DNA of 64,000 nucleotides from Muraenolepis orangiensis (GCA_027704905.1 CM051004.1:4200628-4264627); one strand, 5' to 3'; positions 30,871-63,296 are shown, numbered from the stretch's first letter. Made by a program: numbers and translations. Notes: generated from the sequence alone by a model not told the origin.

Positions 30871-31960
30871 CCCTCTCCTCTATCACGTCCTCCTCTCCTC
30901 TATCACCTCCTCCTCTCCTCGACCACCTCCTCCTCTCCTCCATCACGTCCTCCTCTCTCCTCCTCTCCTCTACCACCTCCTCCTCTCCTCTACCACCTCC
31001 TCCTCTCCTCGACCACCTCCTCTCCTCTTTACCACATCCTCTCCTCTACCACATCCTCTCCTCTACCACATCCTCTCCTCTACCACCACATCCTCTCCTC
31101 TTTACCACCTCCTCTCCTCACCACCACCACCACCTCCCTCTACCACTCCTACTCCTCTGCACCCCTCCTCTTACACATCCTCTCCTCTACCACCTTTTCC
31201 TCTCCTCTTTACCACATCCTCTCCTCTTTACTACTTCCTCTCCTCTACCACATCCTCCTCTCTCCTCTACCTCCTCCTCTCCTCTTTACTACTTCCTCTC
31301 CTCTACCTCCCTCTTTACTACTCCTCTCTACCACTCTCCTCTCCTCTACCACCTCCTCCTCTCCTCTACCACCTCTCCTCTACCACCTCCTCCTCTCCTC
31401 ACCACATCTCCTCTCTCCTCTACCTCCTCCTCTCCTCTTACTACTACTCTCCTCTACCTCCTCTCCTCTTACTACTCCTCTCCTCTACCTCCTCCTCTCC
31501 TCTACACCTCTCCTCTCCTCTACCACCTCTCTCACCCTCCTCTCCTCACCACATCCTCCTCTACCTCCTCCTCTCCTCTTTACTATTTACTCTCCTCTAC
31601 CACCTCCTCCTCTCCTCACCACCACCCCCTCCTCCTCTCCTCACCACATCCTCCTCTACCTCCTCCTCTCCTCTTTACTACTTCCTCTCCTCTACCACCT
31701 CCTCCTCTCCTCACCACCTCCTCACCTCTACCACCCCCTCCTCTCCTCACCACCCCTCCTCTCCTCACCACCACCTCCTCCTCTACCACCCCCTCCTCCT
31801 CTACCACCCCCTCCTCTCCTCACCACCCCCTCCTCCTCTACCACCCCCTCCTCTCCTCACCACCCCCTCCTCTCCTCACCACCACTCACCTCCTCCTCTA
31901 CCACCCCCTCCTCACCACCCCCTCCTCTCCTCACCACCTCCTCCTCCTCTATCCTCGAAG
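30870..31960. repeat. 1.1-kb pyrimidine tract (cctcctctcctctaccac) upstream of plppr3
   Basis: Near-pure C/T on the plus strand (purine-rich on the minus, the plppr3 sense strand), with interspersed accac. Long homopurine/homopyrimidine DNA can form triplex (H-DNA). The open frame of 423 codons through it is a composition artefact. Confidence 0.9.
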
Positions 31961-32355
31961 CCCAGGCTCTCTCTCCTCAGTGTCTCTTACTCTCATCAGT
32001 CTCTCACTCTCTATACATATTATATAAATACTAATAATGTTAGGGTTAATATTATTAGATGTAAGACTAACAGTTACAAGACACTGGCCGGTGTTACTGT
32101 CAAGCCCTGATATAGTATACAACACAACTTATATATTACTAGATTATATACAACACAACATATATATTACTAGATTATATACAACACAACGTATATAATA
32201 CAAATATGAAAAACAGATGAGCAACTCGAAGAACTTTACTCCAACATGAAATTTACTCCAACATGAATTAACATCTTCACTTAAAAAAAGGCAGAAATTA
32301 CTATTTACATCTAGAAACATCTCTCAGCTGGTAATGTCTCTTTCTCTTGGTATAA
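31961..32355. other. plppr3/med16 intergenic sequence
   Basis: A short repeat tatatattactagattatata occurs twice at about 32120-32190. Nothing else is recognised. The med16 3' end should lie near here, but no canonical polyadenylation hexamer on the minus strand was found. Confidence 0.4.
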
Positions 32356-32357
32356 CA

Positions 32358-32790
32358 CCCAGGTGTAAACATGTATGTTCAGGTGTGGCCAGGTGTAGCC
32401 AGGTGTGTTCAGGTGTAGCCAGGTGTAGCCAGGTGTAGCCAGGTGTGTTCCGGTGTAGCCAGGTGTGTTCCGGTGTAGCCAGGTGTGATCAGGTATAGCC
32501 AGGTGTAGTCAGGTGTAGTCAGGTGTAGCCAGGTGTGTTCAGGTGTAGCCAGGTGTGATCAGGTGTAGCCAGGTGAAACCAGGTGTGTTCAGGTGTGGCC
32601 AGGTGTGTTCAGGTGTAGCCAGGTGTGTTCAGGTGTGGCCAGGTGTGTTCAGGTGTGGCCAGGTGTAGCCAGGTGTGTTCAGGTGTAGCCAGGTGTGTTC
32701 AGGTGTGTTCAGGTGTAGCCAGGTGTGTTCAGGTGTAGCCAGGTGTGTTCAGGTGTAGCCAGGTGTGTTCAGGTGTAGCCAGGTGTAGGT
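32358..32790. repeat. 10/20-bp minisatellite in the med16 3' UTR
   Basis: About 40 units of aggtgtagcc or aggtgtgttc. It begins directly after the med16 stop codon (32792-32794), so the transcript's 3' UTR starts with the repeat. Confidence 0.93.
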
Positions 32791-32791
32791 A

Positions 32792-44003
<11,212 letters not shown>

Positions 44004-44029
44004 GACTCACCTGATTAGATTACATTCAC

Positions 44030-44240
44030 ACAAATCTGAGATTAGATTACATTAACATAAACCTGGTTAGATTACACTAGAACAACCTGGTTGGATTAAA
44101 TTACATTACAACAACCTTGTTGGATTACATTACATTAGACCACCTGGTTAGATTACACTAGAACAACCTGGTTTGATTTGATTACACTGGGACAAACCTG
44201 GTTAGGTTAGATAACATTAGTTGACATACCTGTATGATAG
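44030..44240. repeat. ~40-bp repeat (gattacattagaacaacctgg)
   Basis: Five or six loose units just upstream of the med16 start exon acceptor (minus ctaatcag). A few more occur at 44670-44735. Confidence 0.8.
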
Positions 44241-44339
44241 TCATGTACATTTTTACTGTACTTACTTTATATATATATTAATCTTCAACTGTTGATATAA
44301 CTGCATACCCCTGCTCACTACCTGTTTATACATGTATTA

Positions 44340-44415
44340 TTACCTGTGTATATATATACACTGTATATATATATATATATATACACTGTATATATACTGT
44401 ATATATATATATATA

Positions 44416-44455
<40 letters not shown>
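44340..44455. repeat. (TA)n microsatellite
   Basis: Runs of tatatata broken by cactg and ctgta. Confidence 0.9.
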
Positions 44456-44457
<2 letters not shown>

Positions 44458-44574
44458 ATAATTCTGCACATATCTCATACCTACTCTACAAGTTATTTTA
44501 AACCAGTGTTGAGTAGTATTTTTGTAGTATACCGTTTTAAATCTTATTTAAACACGGTACGTTTTATATTACCA

Positions 44575-44675
44575 AGCACTTTACTGCAACATTTGCACTC
44601 TGGTTAGATGCCAAATTTTCATTTTCACTGTACTGTACTTTGGCTGTGCAATGACAATACATTTGAATCTATTAG
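44575..44675 (+). mobile_element. 3' end of a LINE-like retroelement, second copy
   Basis: caagcactttactgcaacat, ctctggttagatgcc and gcaatgacaatacatttgaa match 40600-40700. The same unique sequence extends left to perhaps 44460. Confidence 0.6.
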
Positions 44676-44740
44676 AACAACCTGGCTAGATTTGATTACA
44701 TTAGAACCACCTTGTTAGATTGCATTACATTAGAACAAAA

Positions 44741-44741
44741 C

Positions 44742-44788
<47 letters not shown>

Positions 44789-45105
44789 TGTGTGTGTGGT
44801 GTGTGGAAAACAAAACTGTGGACAAGAGGCTCTTTACTGGCTGGTTGTCTCACACTGTTCCAAGTACATGTGTCTATGAATAAGAGGCTAGTTCAGTATA
44901 GTACACACGATTATACATTTGTACATCAGAGTGTGTATTCGTACATAAGAGTATATATTTGTACATCTGAGTGGATATTCGTAAATAAGAGTATATATTA
45001 GTATATCAGAGTGTATATTAGTACATACGAGTATATATTAGTACATCAGAGTGCATGTTCGTACATAACAGTATATATATAAGTACATGAAAGTATATGT
45101 ATATA
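44741..45105. repeat. (GT)n tract and ~36-bp repeat (gtacatcagagtgtatatta)
   Basis: (GT)n at 44741-44808. Then about six units of gtatatattagtacatcaga at 44915-45100. Confidence 0.85.
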
Positions 45106-45109
45106 TGTA

Positions 45110-45640
45110 TTTACCAGAAAGTGGATCTGTTGTTTGGCAGAAAACCCGGTGCCAATGAGGACCCGAAGTTAACAATGTTATCTCTTACATTGCCTGCTCG
45201 TAATCGTTTAAAAAGTTCAGTATACGTTTTAATTGATCGAGAAATATTCTTGTGTTCGGAAAAAACGTGCCATTGGGAAGCCCGGTGATGTCTGAAGACA
45301 ATATAAATACAATATCAATAAAATATCAAAACATTACAACACACACGACAGGAAGTTATCCAACAGGCTCCATCCACGGTCCGCTACACCCAGGTGTCGG
45401 CGTCCAGGCCGAGCCGCTCTCATTAGATGATCATGGATCAATAATCAACTGATTATAGATCAGGAAGGCCGATCATCTGATCATAAGACACACGGGATGG
45501 ATGCTCGGTGTGGAAACACACGGAGGACAACGCCGTTCGATGTTTAACCTTCTAACGGATCTTCTGTTAACGTTACCGGGGAGGCTAACCAGCAGCTAGC
45601 GCTAGCAGCTGAGCTCATATGAAGCAGACGAGGTGTGTTA
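45110..45640. promoter_or_regulatory. Divergent 5' region between med16 and tmem259
   Basis: This is the only non-repetitive and locally GC-richer stretch between the two head-to-head genes. caggaagttatcc (about 45349-45361) is an ETS-type site, and 45370-45420 is GC-rich. The untranslated first exon of med16 probably lies here, but its donor is not resolved. The tmem259 start is about 1.1 kb further on. Confidence 0.4.
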
Positions 45641-45959
45641 TTATACATATGTATATGTATATATACAGTATATATTGTATTAAAACGTATGTCAATTATA
45701 AAGTTGTATGTTTTTTATAGAGTTATGTATGTATTATAGTATGTATTATGATATAGAGCTATAAGTAACACAGCATACTATATTGTTATTGACGTTGTTT
45801 CAGCCCAGCTAGACCCCATACTAACCCTAGTAGAATACATTTGGTATTGTAGTAGTCGGAGAAGTACTAGAGTAGTAGTATATAAGTACTAGTAGTAGTA
45901 GTAGTAAGTACGTAATGCATTTGTAGCTGGGTGCGAATTTATTGATCTGCGTGTCTTCT

Positions 45960-46305
45960 AGTGGTCACCTCTTACTAGTTGGAGACTACTAGTTGGTGAC
46001 CAATGACCACTAATAAGAGACAACTGACTACTAATAAGAGACAACTGACCACGAGTTAGTGACCACTGACCACTAGTTAGTGACCAATGACCACTAATAA
46101 GAGACAACTGACCACGAGTTAGTGACCACTGACCACTAGTTAGAGACCACTGACCACTAATAAGAGACAACTGACTACTAATAAGAGACAACTGACCACG
46201 AGTTAGGGACCACTGACCACTAGTTAGAGACCACTGACCACTAATAAGAGACAACTGACCATGAGTTAGGGACCACTGACCACTAGTTAGAGACTACTAG
46301 TTAGA
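45960..46305. repeat. ~50-bp minisatellite (gaccactgaccactagttag)
   Basis: About seven units mixing gaccactgaccactagttag and ctaataagagacaactgacc, just upstream of tmem259. Confidence 0.9.
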
Positions 46306-46433
46306 GGTCTTTATTCTGGACGTGCAATAAAGAACTAGGAGACATTTCAATATATTTAGCTGCATAGTACTTTTAGTACTCATGCTATTCACTAGTACTT
46401 CTTGTACTCCTGGTATATACTAGTACTTCTAGT

Positions 46434-46600
46434 ACTCAAGTCAAGTTTATTGTCACGTCACAGTTAAGTATAAAAGTATAAAGCAGTGAAAATCTTATGT
46501 GCAATACCTGACAACAGACAGCAGTCTGTAAGATAAAAACAGAATAGAATAAAATAAGTTTAAAAAAAAAGTACAAAACTGTATAAAGTAAACTGTAAAA
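46434..46600 (-). mobile_element. Retroelement 3' tail, minus strand
   Basis: Plus-strand aagtcaagtttattgtcac and gcagtgaaaatcttatgtgc are the reverse of a caataaacttgactt-type tail seen on many fish non-LTR elements. Confidence 0.55.
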
Positions 46601-46684
46601 CTCCTGGTATAAAGTGTAAAACTACTCCTGGTATTTACTAGTATTCCTGGTATTCTCTTATACTTCTAGTATTCCTGCTTCTGA

Positions 46685-53864
<7,180 letters not shown>

Positions 53865-54071
53865 TCTCTCTCTGTCTCTCACACACATCTGACTAACTCG
53901 AGGCCATGTGACACTGGGATGTCTCTATCCTCTGTTGCCATGGTGATGAGTTGGTTTCCTGGAAATGGACCAATTGTATAGTGGCCTTTGAAAAGCATTC
54001 TGGGAAATTGAGTGCCTAGGTGTGGCTATGTGTAGCTGTTAGCTTAGCATGACGGGCAGAGCTATCCTCTC

Positions 54072-54077
54072 ATTAAA
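54072..54077 (+). promoter_or_regulatory. tmem259: Candidate polyadenylation signal of tmem259
   Basis: ATTAAA about 210 nt past the stop codon at 53864. It is the nearest hexamer of the two commonest forms that I noticed. Confidence 0.4.
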
Positions 54078-54159
54078 GGGTAAGTGACTGTCTATCACCA
54101 CATCATCTGCTCCTGTAGGCCTGTTGTCATGGAGATGGACACTAGTCATTAATATAAAA

Positions 54160-54640
54160 TATACATCCCATAATAATACTGATCATGTTGTTGGTACTCT
54201 GAACACAGTACTACTACTGTACCCTGAACAGTCCTGCTACTGTACTCTGAACACAGTACTACTACTCTGACAGTATGACCAGTAGTACTGTGTTCTGGTA
54301 GTACTGATAGTACTACTCTCTCATAGAAGTAGTGTTCTAGTACAATACTAGTACTACTTTATCATAGTAGTACTGTGTTCTTGTAGTACTACTATGAGAG
54401 AGAAGTACTATCATAGTACTGCTCTCATAGTAGTACTGTTCTCGTAGTACTATGATAGTACTCCTATTCTGACTGTATTCTGTTTCTTTACCTCAGTAAA
54501 CAGCGTGCAGAAAATGTCTTCTGGTTTCCATCGTTACTGAGTCTGTACCAGGTTAGGTAAACCAGCGAGGACATGTTGGTTAAACCAGCGAGGACATGTT
54601 AGTTTAACCAGTGAGGACATGTTGGTTTAACCAGCGTGGA
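54160..54640. repeat. tagtac-type palindromic repeats and a ~30-bp repeat
   Basis: The stretch 54190-54480 repeats tagtactgttctcatagtag in both orientations. The stretch 54549-54635 has four units of accagcgaggacatgttggt. The stretch 54640-55285 is unique, with no gene seen. Confidence 0.75.
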
Positions 54641-55285
54641 CAGGAAGGAAGGAGCTTCAGTTTCTGGTGGTGGGACGTTCTCCAGGACTAAGCTGGTCTT
54701 CTTAACCTTTTGTTAAGTCTCTGCTGCTGCCCAGACCACCCATGTACTCCAAAAGGCCGAAGTATCAGCAGATGGTCTGCTCTGGCCTTTCTCATAAAGT
54801 GCACTTGTATCAGTCCAGTTTATTATTCAGGTGAACACCCAGGGAGGTCTGGAGGTGGTCAGTTGTACCGTCACCCCCACCTGTGATGATCAGTGTAAAG
54901 GATGAAGAGGGAGGGAGCAGGACAGTCCAGTATCCATGCTGGGAGGTTATTAAACAATTCAAGCAGGATGATAGCTCACCTTTTATAGATTGTGACACCA
55001 AAAAGGGGAACAGTCTCTGGACCAATGAGGGAGACTCATCAGGTTGAGTGATCTAGGACGACGCAGAACCCCTCGTTTAGACAGACCGCCACCTCATAAG
55101 CAGTCCATCCCCTGGACCAGCAGCTTGGTTCTATAACCGACTACATGAGACTACATGTTAAGTCTATAACACTAAATAGGAGACTATTTGTTAGACTAAC
55201 ACTAGCTATGTTATGAGATTAAGCCATTGGTTGCTATAGAAACCAGGTACACACTGGGACACTTCACAACATCTGGTTTCACTGG

Positions 55286-55291
55286 TTTATT
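55286..55291 (-). promoter_or_regulatory. wdr18: Polyadenylation signal of wdr18
   Basis: AATAAA on the minus strand only 37 nt after the wdr18 stop codon (55328-55330), implying a very short 3' UTR. Confidence 0.65.
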
Positions 55292-55327
55292 GTACAAAAC
55301 AAGTTACAAAGTGTGTGTGTGTGTGTG

Positions 55328-56235
55328 TCAGGGCTTGGTGAGGAGGTGGGAGGAGAAGTGATAGAGATCCTTGTTTATCTTCTTCAGTGTCCGGACCTCA
55401 TCTTCCAGCTCCGCTACTCTCATCTCCTCACCCCCCCCACTCACCGTCTGGGGGGGGGGGGGGGGGAGGAGATAGACAGAGAAGCCAATTAAATCAGTGG
55501 TCTTTAATTGGGGGTTCACTGAGGTACTGCCGGGGGTCCGCCAATTTTTACCAAAATGATTTGTGAAAATATTGAGTAAACTACAACCATAAATGGTAAA
55601 TAAAAGGCTAGCTATTTTTGATAAATTTTCCAAAATAAATAATTAACATGATTTGAACAGCAGCTACTGAAGGAAAGAAAAAAAATCTAAAATTAACCTT
55701 AATCAATAACCTTAATTATAATTCATTATTTATCAATCATAACAAAAGCTAATCACTAATTATAGATAGGTTTATAAGGTGTTTAGCAATGTAATATAAA
55801 TAAAATGCATTATGTCAATTTAAAAGTTAACATGTGGGGAACCCCTGAATGATTGGTCCCTCAGAGGTCAGGGGACTCACCTTGTCTGTGACTGACGTCA
55901 TGAGGGAGAAGAGCTTCTCTGTTTTCTGAAGATACGTCGTCTCCTCCTCCTACATACACACAACCTGTTAGCAGGAAGCTAATCTCTTAGCATGAATATA
56001 ACCGGTAGCTAACTATCTATATCTATATCTATATCTATATCTATATATCTATCTATCTCTATATATCTCTATCTCTATATATCTCTATATATCTCTCTCT
56101 CTATATATATCTCTCTCTCTATATCTCTATATATCTCTATATCTCTATATATCTCTCTCTCTATATATATCTCTCTCTCTATATATATCTCTCTCTCTAT
56201 ATATATCTCTATCTCTATCTCTATCTCTATCTCTC

Positions 56236-56269
<34 letters not shown>

Positions 56270-59200
56270 TATATAGATATATATAGATATATAGATATAG
56301 ATATAGAGATATAGAGATATATCTATATCTCTATATCTATATCTATATATCTATATAGATATATATATCTCTATATCTATATATCTATATATATATATAC
56401 ACACACAAACAAAACATGTTAGCAATGTAGGCAATCTGTGATCGTCATGTGCTGTGATTGGCTGACCTGTGTGTAGAGGCCCAGGCGGAGGCAGACCTCT
56501 CCAGAGTCCTGCCCCTCTGCATGCTGGGAGGACGCCAGGTGGCGTTGGAAGCGCGGTAGCGGAGCAGCAGCAGCAGCCGAGCCCAGCGGGGCTAGCATGT
56601 TAGCTGGAGCCACCATGATGGCACAGTTGGTCACATGACCTGTAACACACATACAGTTGGTCACATGACCTGTTACACACACACTAGACAGTTGGTCACA
56701 TGACCCGTTACACACTAGACAGTTGGTCACATGACCGGCCACCAAAGCGTCTTTAGGCTACGCTAAAAACCTCAGCAGGGTGACGAGAAGCTGAGGGTCT
56801 CAGTGTGAGGGTCTCAGTGTGAGGGTCTCAGTGTGAGGGTCTCAGTGTGAGGGTCTCAGTGTGAGGGTCTCAGTGTGAGGGTCTCAGTGTGAGGGTCTCA
56901 GTGTTGGCCTTCCTGGGGATTGGTTGTGGTGGAGACTGGGGATTGGTTGTTGTAAAGACTGGGGATCGGTTGTTGGGGGGCGTACCTTTCTGGGTGAAGC
57001 AGCGAATGCTCTGCTTGCTCTGAATGTCCCAGAGGCGGAGCGTCTCATCGTGGGACCCTGATAGGAGGAGAGTCCCGTCCATCGACACTGACAGACAGCT
57101 GACCAGGTTCCTGTCAAAGGATTGTTAATCACTGAGGATCAATAATCACTGATAAACAGCTGACCAGGTTCCTGTCCTCTAGAATAATTACTTCTGTCTT
57201 ACGTACTAGTAAGTTAGTAAGCCAAATGTATTTGTAAAGAAATTTGGTACAAAGTGCGGTACAGAAGCAAGTTAAAAGTAAAATACAAAACAGGTGGACA
57301 CAATACACAGTAAAAGACCGGGTACAACAATAAATACATCAAAACACAAGACACTGTAAAAAAAGAGTAAGCCAAACGTCTAAACAGGTACGTCTTTTGC
57401 TGCCTTTCAAAATGTCAACAGATTCAGCAAACCTTAGGGCTGTGGGGAGAGCGTTGCATAGCTCGTTTAGCTAGTTTTTAAGCAGGTACGGGGGACAGAT
57501 AGTACTGTCCCATGTCGTGTTCCAGATATACTACTACTAGATAATACGACTATACTATACTACTACTAGATAATACGACTATACTATACTACTACTAGAT
57601 AGAACGGGGAGCCAGTGAAGAGACTTAAGCACAGGGCTAATGTGAGACCATCTACTGGATCTAGTAAGCAGCCTCACGAGACTGGGGCAGACTTACTCAG
57701 TGCGGAAAACAGTTCATTGCAATAATGAATTTGAGATCACGTAGAATAATCTCCAGCTCTGCATTAGAAACAACAGATCTAAGTTGACTGATGTATCTGA
57801 GGTGAAAAAAGCAGGATCTAGTCAGCTGTTGAAAATGAGCATCAAATGACAGACCGATCAAATATAAGCCCTAGATTGCACAGGTTGGCAGAGGGTTAGA
57901 AGTGGATGGCAGGGGAAAGAGGCCAATAATGGCAGTGACATTATCTGAAGCATAATCAGAACCTTTGTCTATTCAGCATTGAGCTGCAGAAAGTTGTATA
58001 TCATCCGCATAGATGTAAGCAATATATTAAAGAAAAATGTAATAATAATCGGACTTATTGGCACCAAATAAGGAGAAAAGCAAGAAGAACCGAGCTCTGC
58101 GGGACACAACAGCACAGAGGGGAGGAGTCTGACACAAAGTCTCCAATTGATACAGTGAAACTCCAGTCTGTAAGCTAGGATGTGAACCGGTCTAGAACTG
58201 TGCCTGATATGTCCACCCAGTCACGTAATCATCAGGATATGATGATCTACAGTGTCCAACACACAGCTGAGGTCAAGGAGTATTAGTATCGGAAGACATT
58301 AAAACATAATTTGACACACTTAAGGAGGGTAGTTTTAATTGAATGTATTTTCCAAAACCCAGACTGAAACTTCAAAAGATATTGTGTCTCTCCAACCAAG
58401 TAGTGAGTTAGGTGGCCACAACCTTCTCTAAACCTTTAGATAAAACTGGGAGTTTAGATATGGGCCTGTAGTTCTTGAGTACTGCATGGTCAAAGTTAGG
58501 CATCAGCAAAGTAAGAAGTCCGGGTTTCATTTACTGATGCATTAAAAGACAGCAAGAGGTCTTTAAGATAGAGGCCATGAACTTCTAGAACAGTTGCTTT
58601 CCATTGATGTTCGGCCCTGCGAGACTACCGTCTCAGGCAGTGGAGGGCATCCACAGAGTGGTATTAGAAACTGCCCTTGTCGTGGCTTTGAAAGGAGCCG
58701 CTATGTCCAGCACGGTGGAGCAATGTTTAATAAACATACATTAAGATGTAAGTTGAGATCACAGCAGAATTTCGCACAGAACTGTTCAGCCGTATTGTAT
58801 TCTGCGTTATGATGCGAGATCACGAGAGATGCAAGAGATGCGAGACACCCGGGCTCATTCACAGCCAAATATACATTTAAAAAATACATCAATGATCCCT
58901 GATCAAATGGTCCACACCAAGGATGTTTTCAATGTCTAGACCCAGAGAAAAAAAAAAAGAAGATCCAGAGTGTGGCCCGTGTGAGTAGGGACTCACGGTG
59001 GCCACAGTTACAGATATGCAGGTTAAAATCTCCAACTATTAACACCATGTCCAACTTTATGATCGACGTCAGAAAGACAGCGAGCTCCGATAAAAACAGA
59101 CCTGCTGGAGGTCAGTAAATTAAAAACTATAAAACGGCTTTTGCTGAAGTTGTAACTCAAGAGAAGTAACCCTGTCCGCGTTAGCAACTGGCAAGAGAAA

Positions 59201-59560
59201 ACATTATTCCAGACCCCAGCGAGGCTCTAGCGCGGCGTCCCAATGGACGAACAGTTCACAGCTCATGAACTGAACTTGAAGGTGTCTGTTTGCTAGCCCT
59301 GGTTCCCCGCCTCCCCGACCGCTGGAGGGAGAACCCTCAGCGCACAGCAGCGGAGGCCGTGGGAATGTACAAGCGACCGGGTGGAGACGGAAGATTGATC
59401 ATGACAGCGGTTATCCATGGAGTTCCTGATTTGAATCAGCATTTGCCAACGGGAGACCGAGGCAGCAGTCTTCACAGAGAAGTTAAAACTAGACACAGAC
59501 CAACAGGCGCCATCTTGTCAATAGGGGCGCGTCTCACCTGTGCACATTCCACTAGAATGA

Positions 59561-59606
<46 letters not shown>

Positions 59607-62600
59607 ACCTGTGTCCTTTGAACACCTGATTACCGTCACTGTCTGACTGGAAGGTTTGATCTCGATTTAAACTCTGAAATAAAACAAACAGCAGATTTAA
59701 GACCAACCATGTTCATCTGTTAATCTGCTAATCTGCTCCCATGTTGATCTGTTAATCTGCTCCCATGTTAATCTGTTAATCTGCTCCCATGTTCATCTGT
59801 TAATCTGCTCCCATGTTCATCTGTTAATCTGTTCCCATGTTCATCTGTTAATCTGTTCCCATGTTCATCTGTTAATCTGCTCCCATGTTAATCTGTTCCC
59901 ATGTTGATCTGTTAATCTGCTCCCATGTTAATCTGCTCCCATGTTCATCTGTTAATCTGCTCCCATGTTAATCTGCTCCCATGTTCATCTGTTAATCTGC
60001 TCCCATGTTAATCTGTTCCCATGTTGATCTGTTAATCTGCTCCCATGATAATCTCTTAATCTGCCTGTAGATGACTCACCTGGCTACACAGGGACACCTG
60101 GAAGATGTTGCCATCACTTCCTCCACAGAACAAGAAGTACTCGCAGGGGTCAAGGGTCACAGACATGATCCCAACGTCAAACAGGATGGATAAGAGTAGC
60201 TCGCCCGAACACACCTCCCACAGCTAGAGAGAGAGAGAGACAGCGAGAGAGATACAAACAGAGAGACATTGAGAGAAAGAGAGAGAGATGGAGGCCAGTG
60301 AAGATCCTTATCTGCCTAGCAGTAACCTGGACAGAAGTCTGTCTCTCAGGACTACCTTGACTGTCTGGTCCAGGGATGCGGAGGCCACCCTGGCCTGAGG
60401 TCCCATGAGGCCACAGTGGAGGTCAGTGATGGGCAGAGAATGACGAGACAAGACATGGAGAGGATCTGGACTAGGACCCTGGTCCAGCTGGATTACACTG
60501 GAGACATAAATACACATAACTCATCAATATATACATTTCTACACATTAATATATATTAATACACAATATACATACCTCACATTAATACACAAAACTTACA
60601 ATAATACACATACCTCACATTAATACACATCAATCACATTAATACACATAACTCACATCAATCCCCATACCTTACATCAATCCACATTAATCCACATACC
60701 TTACATCAATCCACATTAATATATATTAACACACAATAACACACTAATACAGTACCTGGCCAGCCTCCAGACCAGAGCCAGGTTGTCTTTTGCTCCGGTG
60801 ATGAAGTGGGAACTGTCATCAGTGAACTGAACACAGCTGATGTCCTGATAGTGTCTACTGAGGACAGCTAGTAGACAGCCAGTAGAAACCTGAATATTAA
60901 ATAATATATATTAGAATGACTGAGGACAGCAAGCAGGTAGCCAATATAAACCTGAATATTAAATATAAATTATAAAGACAGGATAATAATATATCTTCTA
61001 AAATAACAAGATCTATATATTAAAATGACATATTATAGGACTGTGGTAGGTAGTACTGGTAGTACTTCCATTGTACTGGAATAAACAAGCTGACCTCTAC
61101 TGGAGTAAAAGAGAACCTCACCTCCCACAGGTAAAGAGAACATGGAGAACCTCCCACAGTTCAAGAGAACATTGAGAACCTCCCACATGTGAAGAGAACC
61201 TTCCACAGGTAAACAGAACATTGAGAACCTCCCATAGGTAAAGAGAACCTCACACAGGTTAACAGAACATGGAGAATCTCCCACAGGTAAAGATAACCTA
61301 GAGAAACTCACCTCCCACAGATACAGAGACTCGGCGATCCCTGCTGCCAGGTAAAGTCCGTTAGGGGAGGACGCCAGACAGGTCACGACCCCAGGACACA
61401 AGATCTTCTGCTGCATCTGGTCCTAAAATCACAGACCGCATAAACCGTTTGTACACTAAACATGGATTATGTTAGACCTCATAAACCGTCTGTACACTAA
61501 ACATGGATTATGTTAGACCTCATAAACCGTCTGTACAATAAACATGGATTATGTTAGACCTCATAAACATACTGTACACTAAACATGGATTATGTTAGAC
61601 CTTATAAACATACTGTACACTAAACATGGATTATGTTAGACCTCATAAACATACTGTACACTAAACATGGATTATGTTAGACCTCATAAACATACTGTAC
61701 ACTAAACATGGATTATGTTAGACCTCATAAACATACTGTACACTAAACATGGATTATGTTAGACCTCATAAACATACTGTACACTAAACATGGATTATGT
61801 TAGACCTCATAAACCGTCTGTACAATAAACATGGATTATGTTAGACCTCATAAACATACTGTACACTAAACATGGATTATGTTAGACCTCATAAACATAC
61901 TGTACACTAAACATGGATTATGTTAGACCTCATAAACCGTCTGTACAATAAACATGGATTATGTTAGACCTCATAAACATACTGTACACTAAACATGGAT
62001 TATGTTAGACCTTATAAACATACTGTACACTAAACATGGATTATGTTAGACCTTATAAACATACTGTACACTAAACATGGATTATGTTAGACCTCATAAA
62101 CATACTGTACACTAAACATGGATTATGTTAGACCTCATAAACATACTGTACACTAAACATGGATTATGTTAGACCTCATAAACATACTGTACACTAAACA
62201 TGGATTATGTTAGACCTCATAAACATACTGTACACTAAACATGGATTATGTTAGACCTTATAAACATACTGTACACTAAACATGGATTATGTTAGACCTT
62301 ATAAACATACTGTACACTAAACATGGATTATGTTAGACCTCATAAACATACTGTACACTAAACATGGATTATGTTAGACCTCATAAACATACTGTACACT
62401 AAACATGGATTATGTTAGACCTCATAAACATACTGTACACTAAACATGGATTATGTTAGACCTCATAAACATACTGTACACTAAACATGGATTATGTTAG
62501 ACCTCATAAACATACTGTACACTAAACATGGATTATGTTAGACCTCATAAACATACTGTACACTAAACATGGATTATGTTAGACCTCATAAACCGTCTGT

Positions 62601-63246
62601 ACACTAAACATGGATTATGTTAGACCTCATAAACCGTCTGTACACTAAACATGGATTATGTTAGACCTCATAAACATACTGTACACTAAACATGGATTAT
62701 GTTAGACCTCATAAACATACTGTACACTAAACATGGATTATGTTAGACCTCATAAACCGTCTGTACACTAAACATGTTTTGGCCCATAGCCCTCACCAGA
62801 TGATCCACATCATCAACACAGATGGACCCGGTTCATACTGAACACCTGGAGGGCCAAACACACCTGGGCAGGGCCTGAGATCCCGGGCCCCTACCATGTC
62901 CTACAGGACCCTACAGGACCCTACTCCACCCTACAGGACCCTACAGGACCCTACTCCACCCTACAGTACCCTACTGTATCATATAGAGCATTATTAGACT
63001 GTATAATATTCAACAATATATATAGTATTATATTATAAAATAATATATATAATTAAATATTATACTATAATATTCTAAAAATAATATATTAGAGAGAATA
63101 ATTACGAGTATAATATTAAAATAAAGTATATACATATATTATAATATATATAATTAAATATTATACTATAATATTCTAAAAATAATATATTAGAGAATAA
63201 TTACGAGTATAATATTAAAATAAAGTATATACATATATTATAATAT

Positions 63247-63296
<50 letters not shown>

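Noticed and set aside
30839..32110. 423-codon frame rich in Ser, Pro and Leu
   Set aside because: Translation of the pyrimidine tract upstream of plppr3. No start context or homology.
57224..59545. Endogenous retrovirus
   Set aside because: No long terminal repeats, gag or protease. The endonuclease GDFN and YADD order is that of a non-LTR LINE.
59700..62780. Regularly spaced repeats resembling a CRISPR array
   Set aside because: Units are contiguous tandem repeats with no unique spacers, in introns of a vertebrate gene. The same holds for the other arrays.
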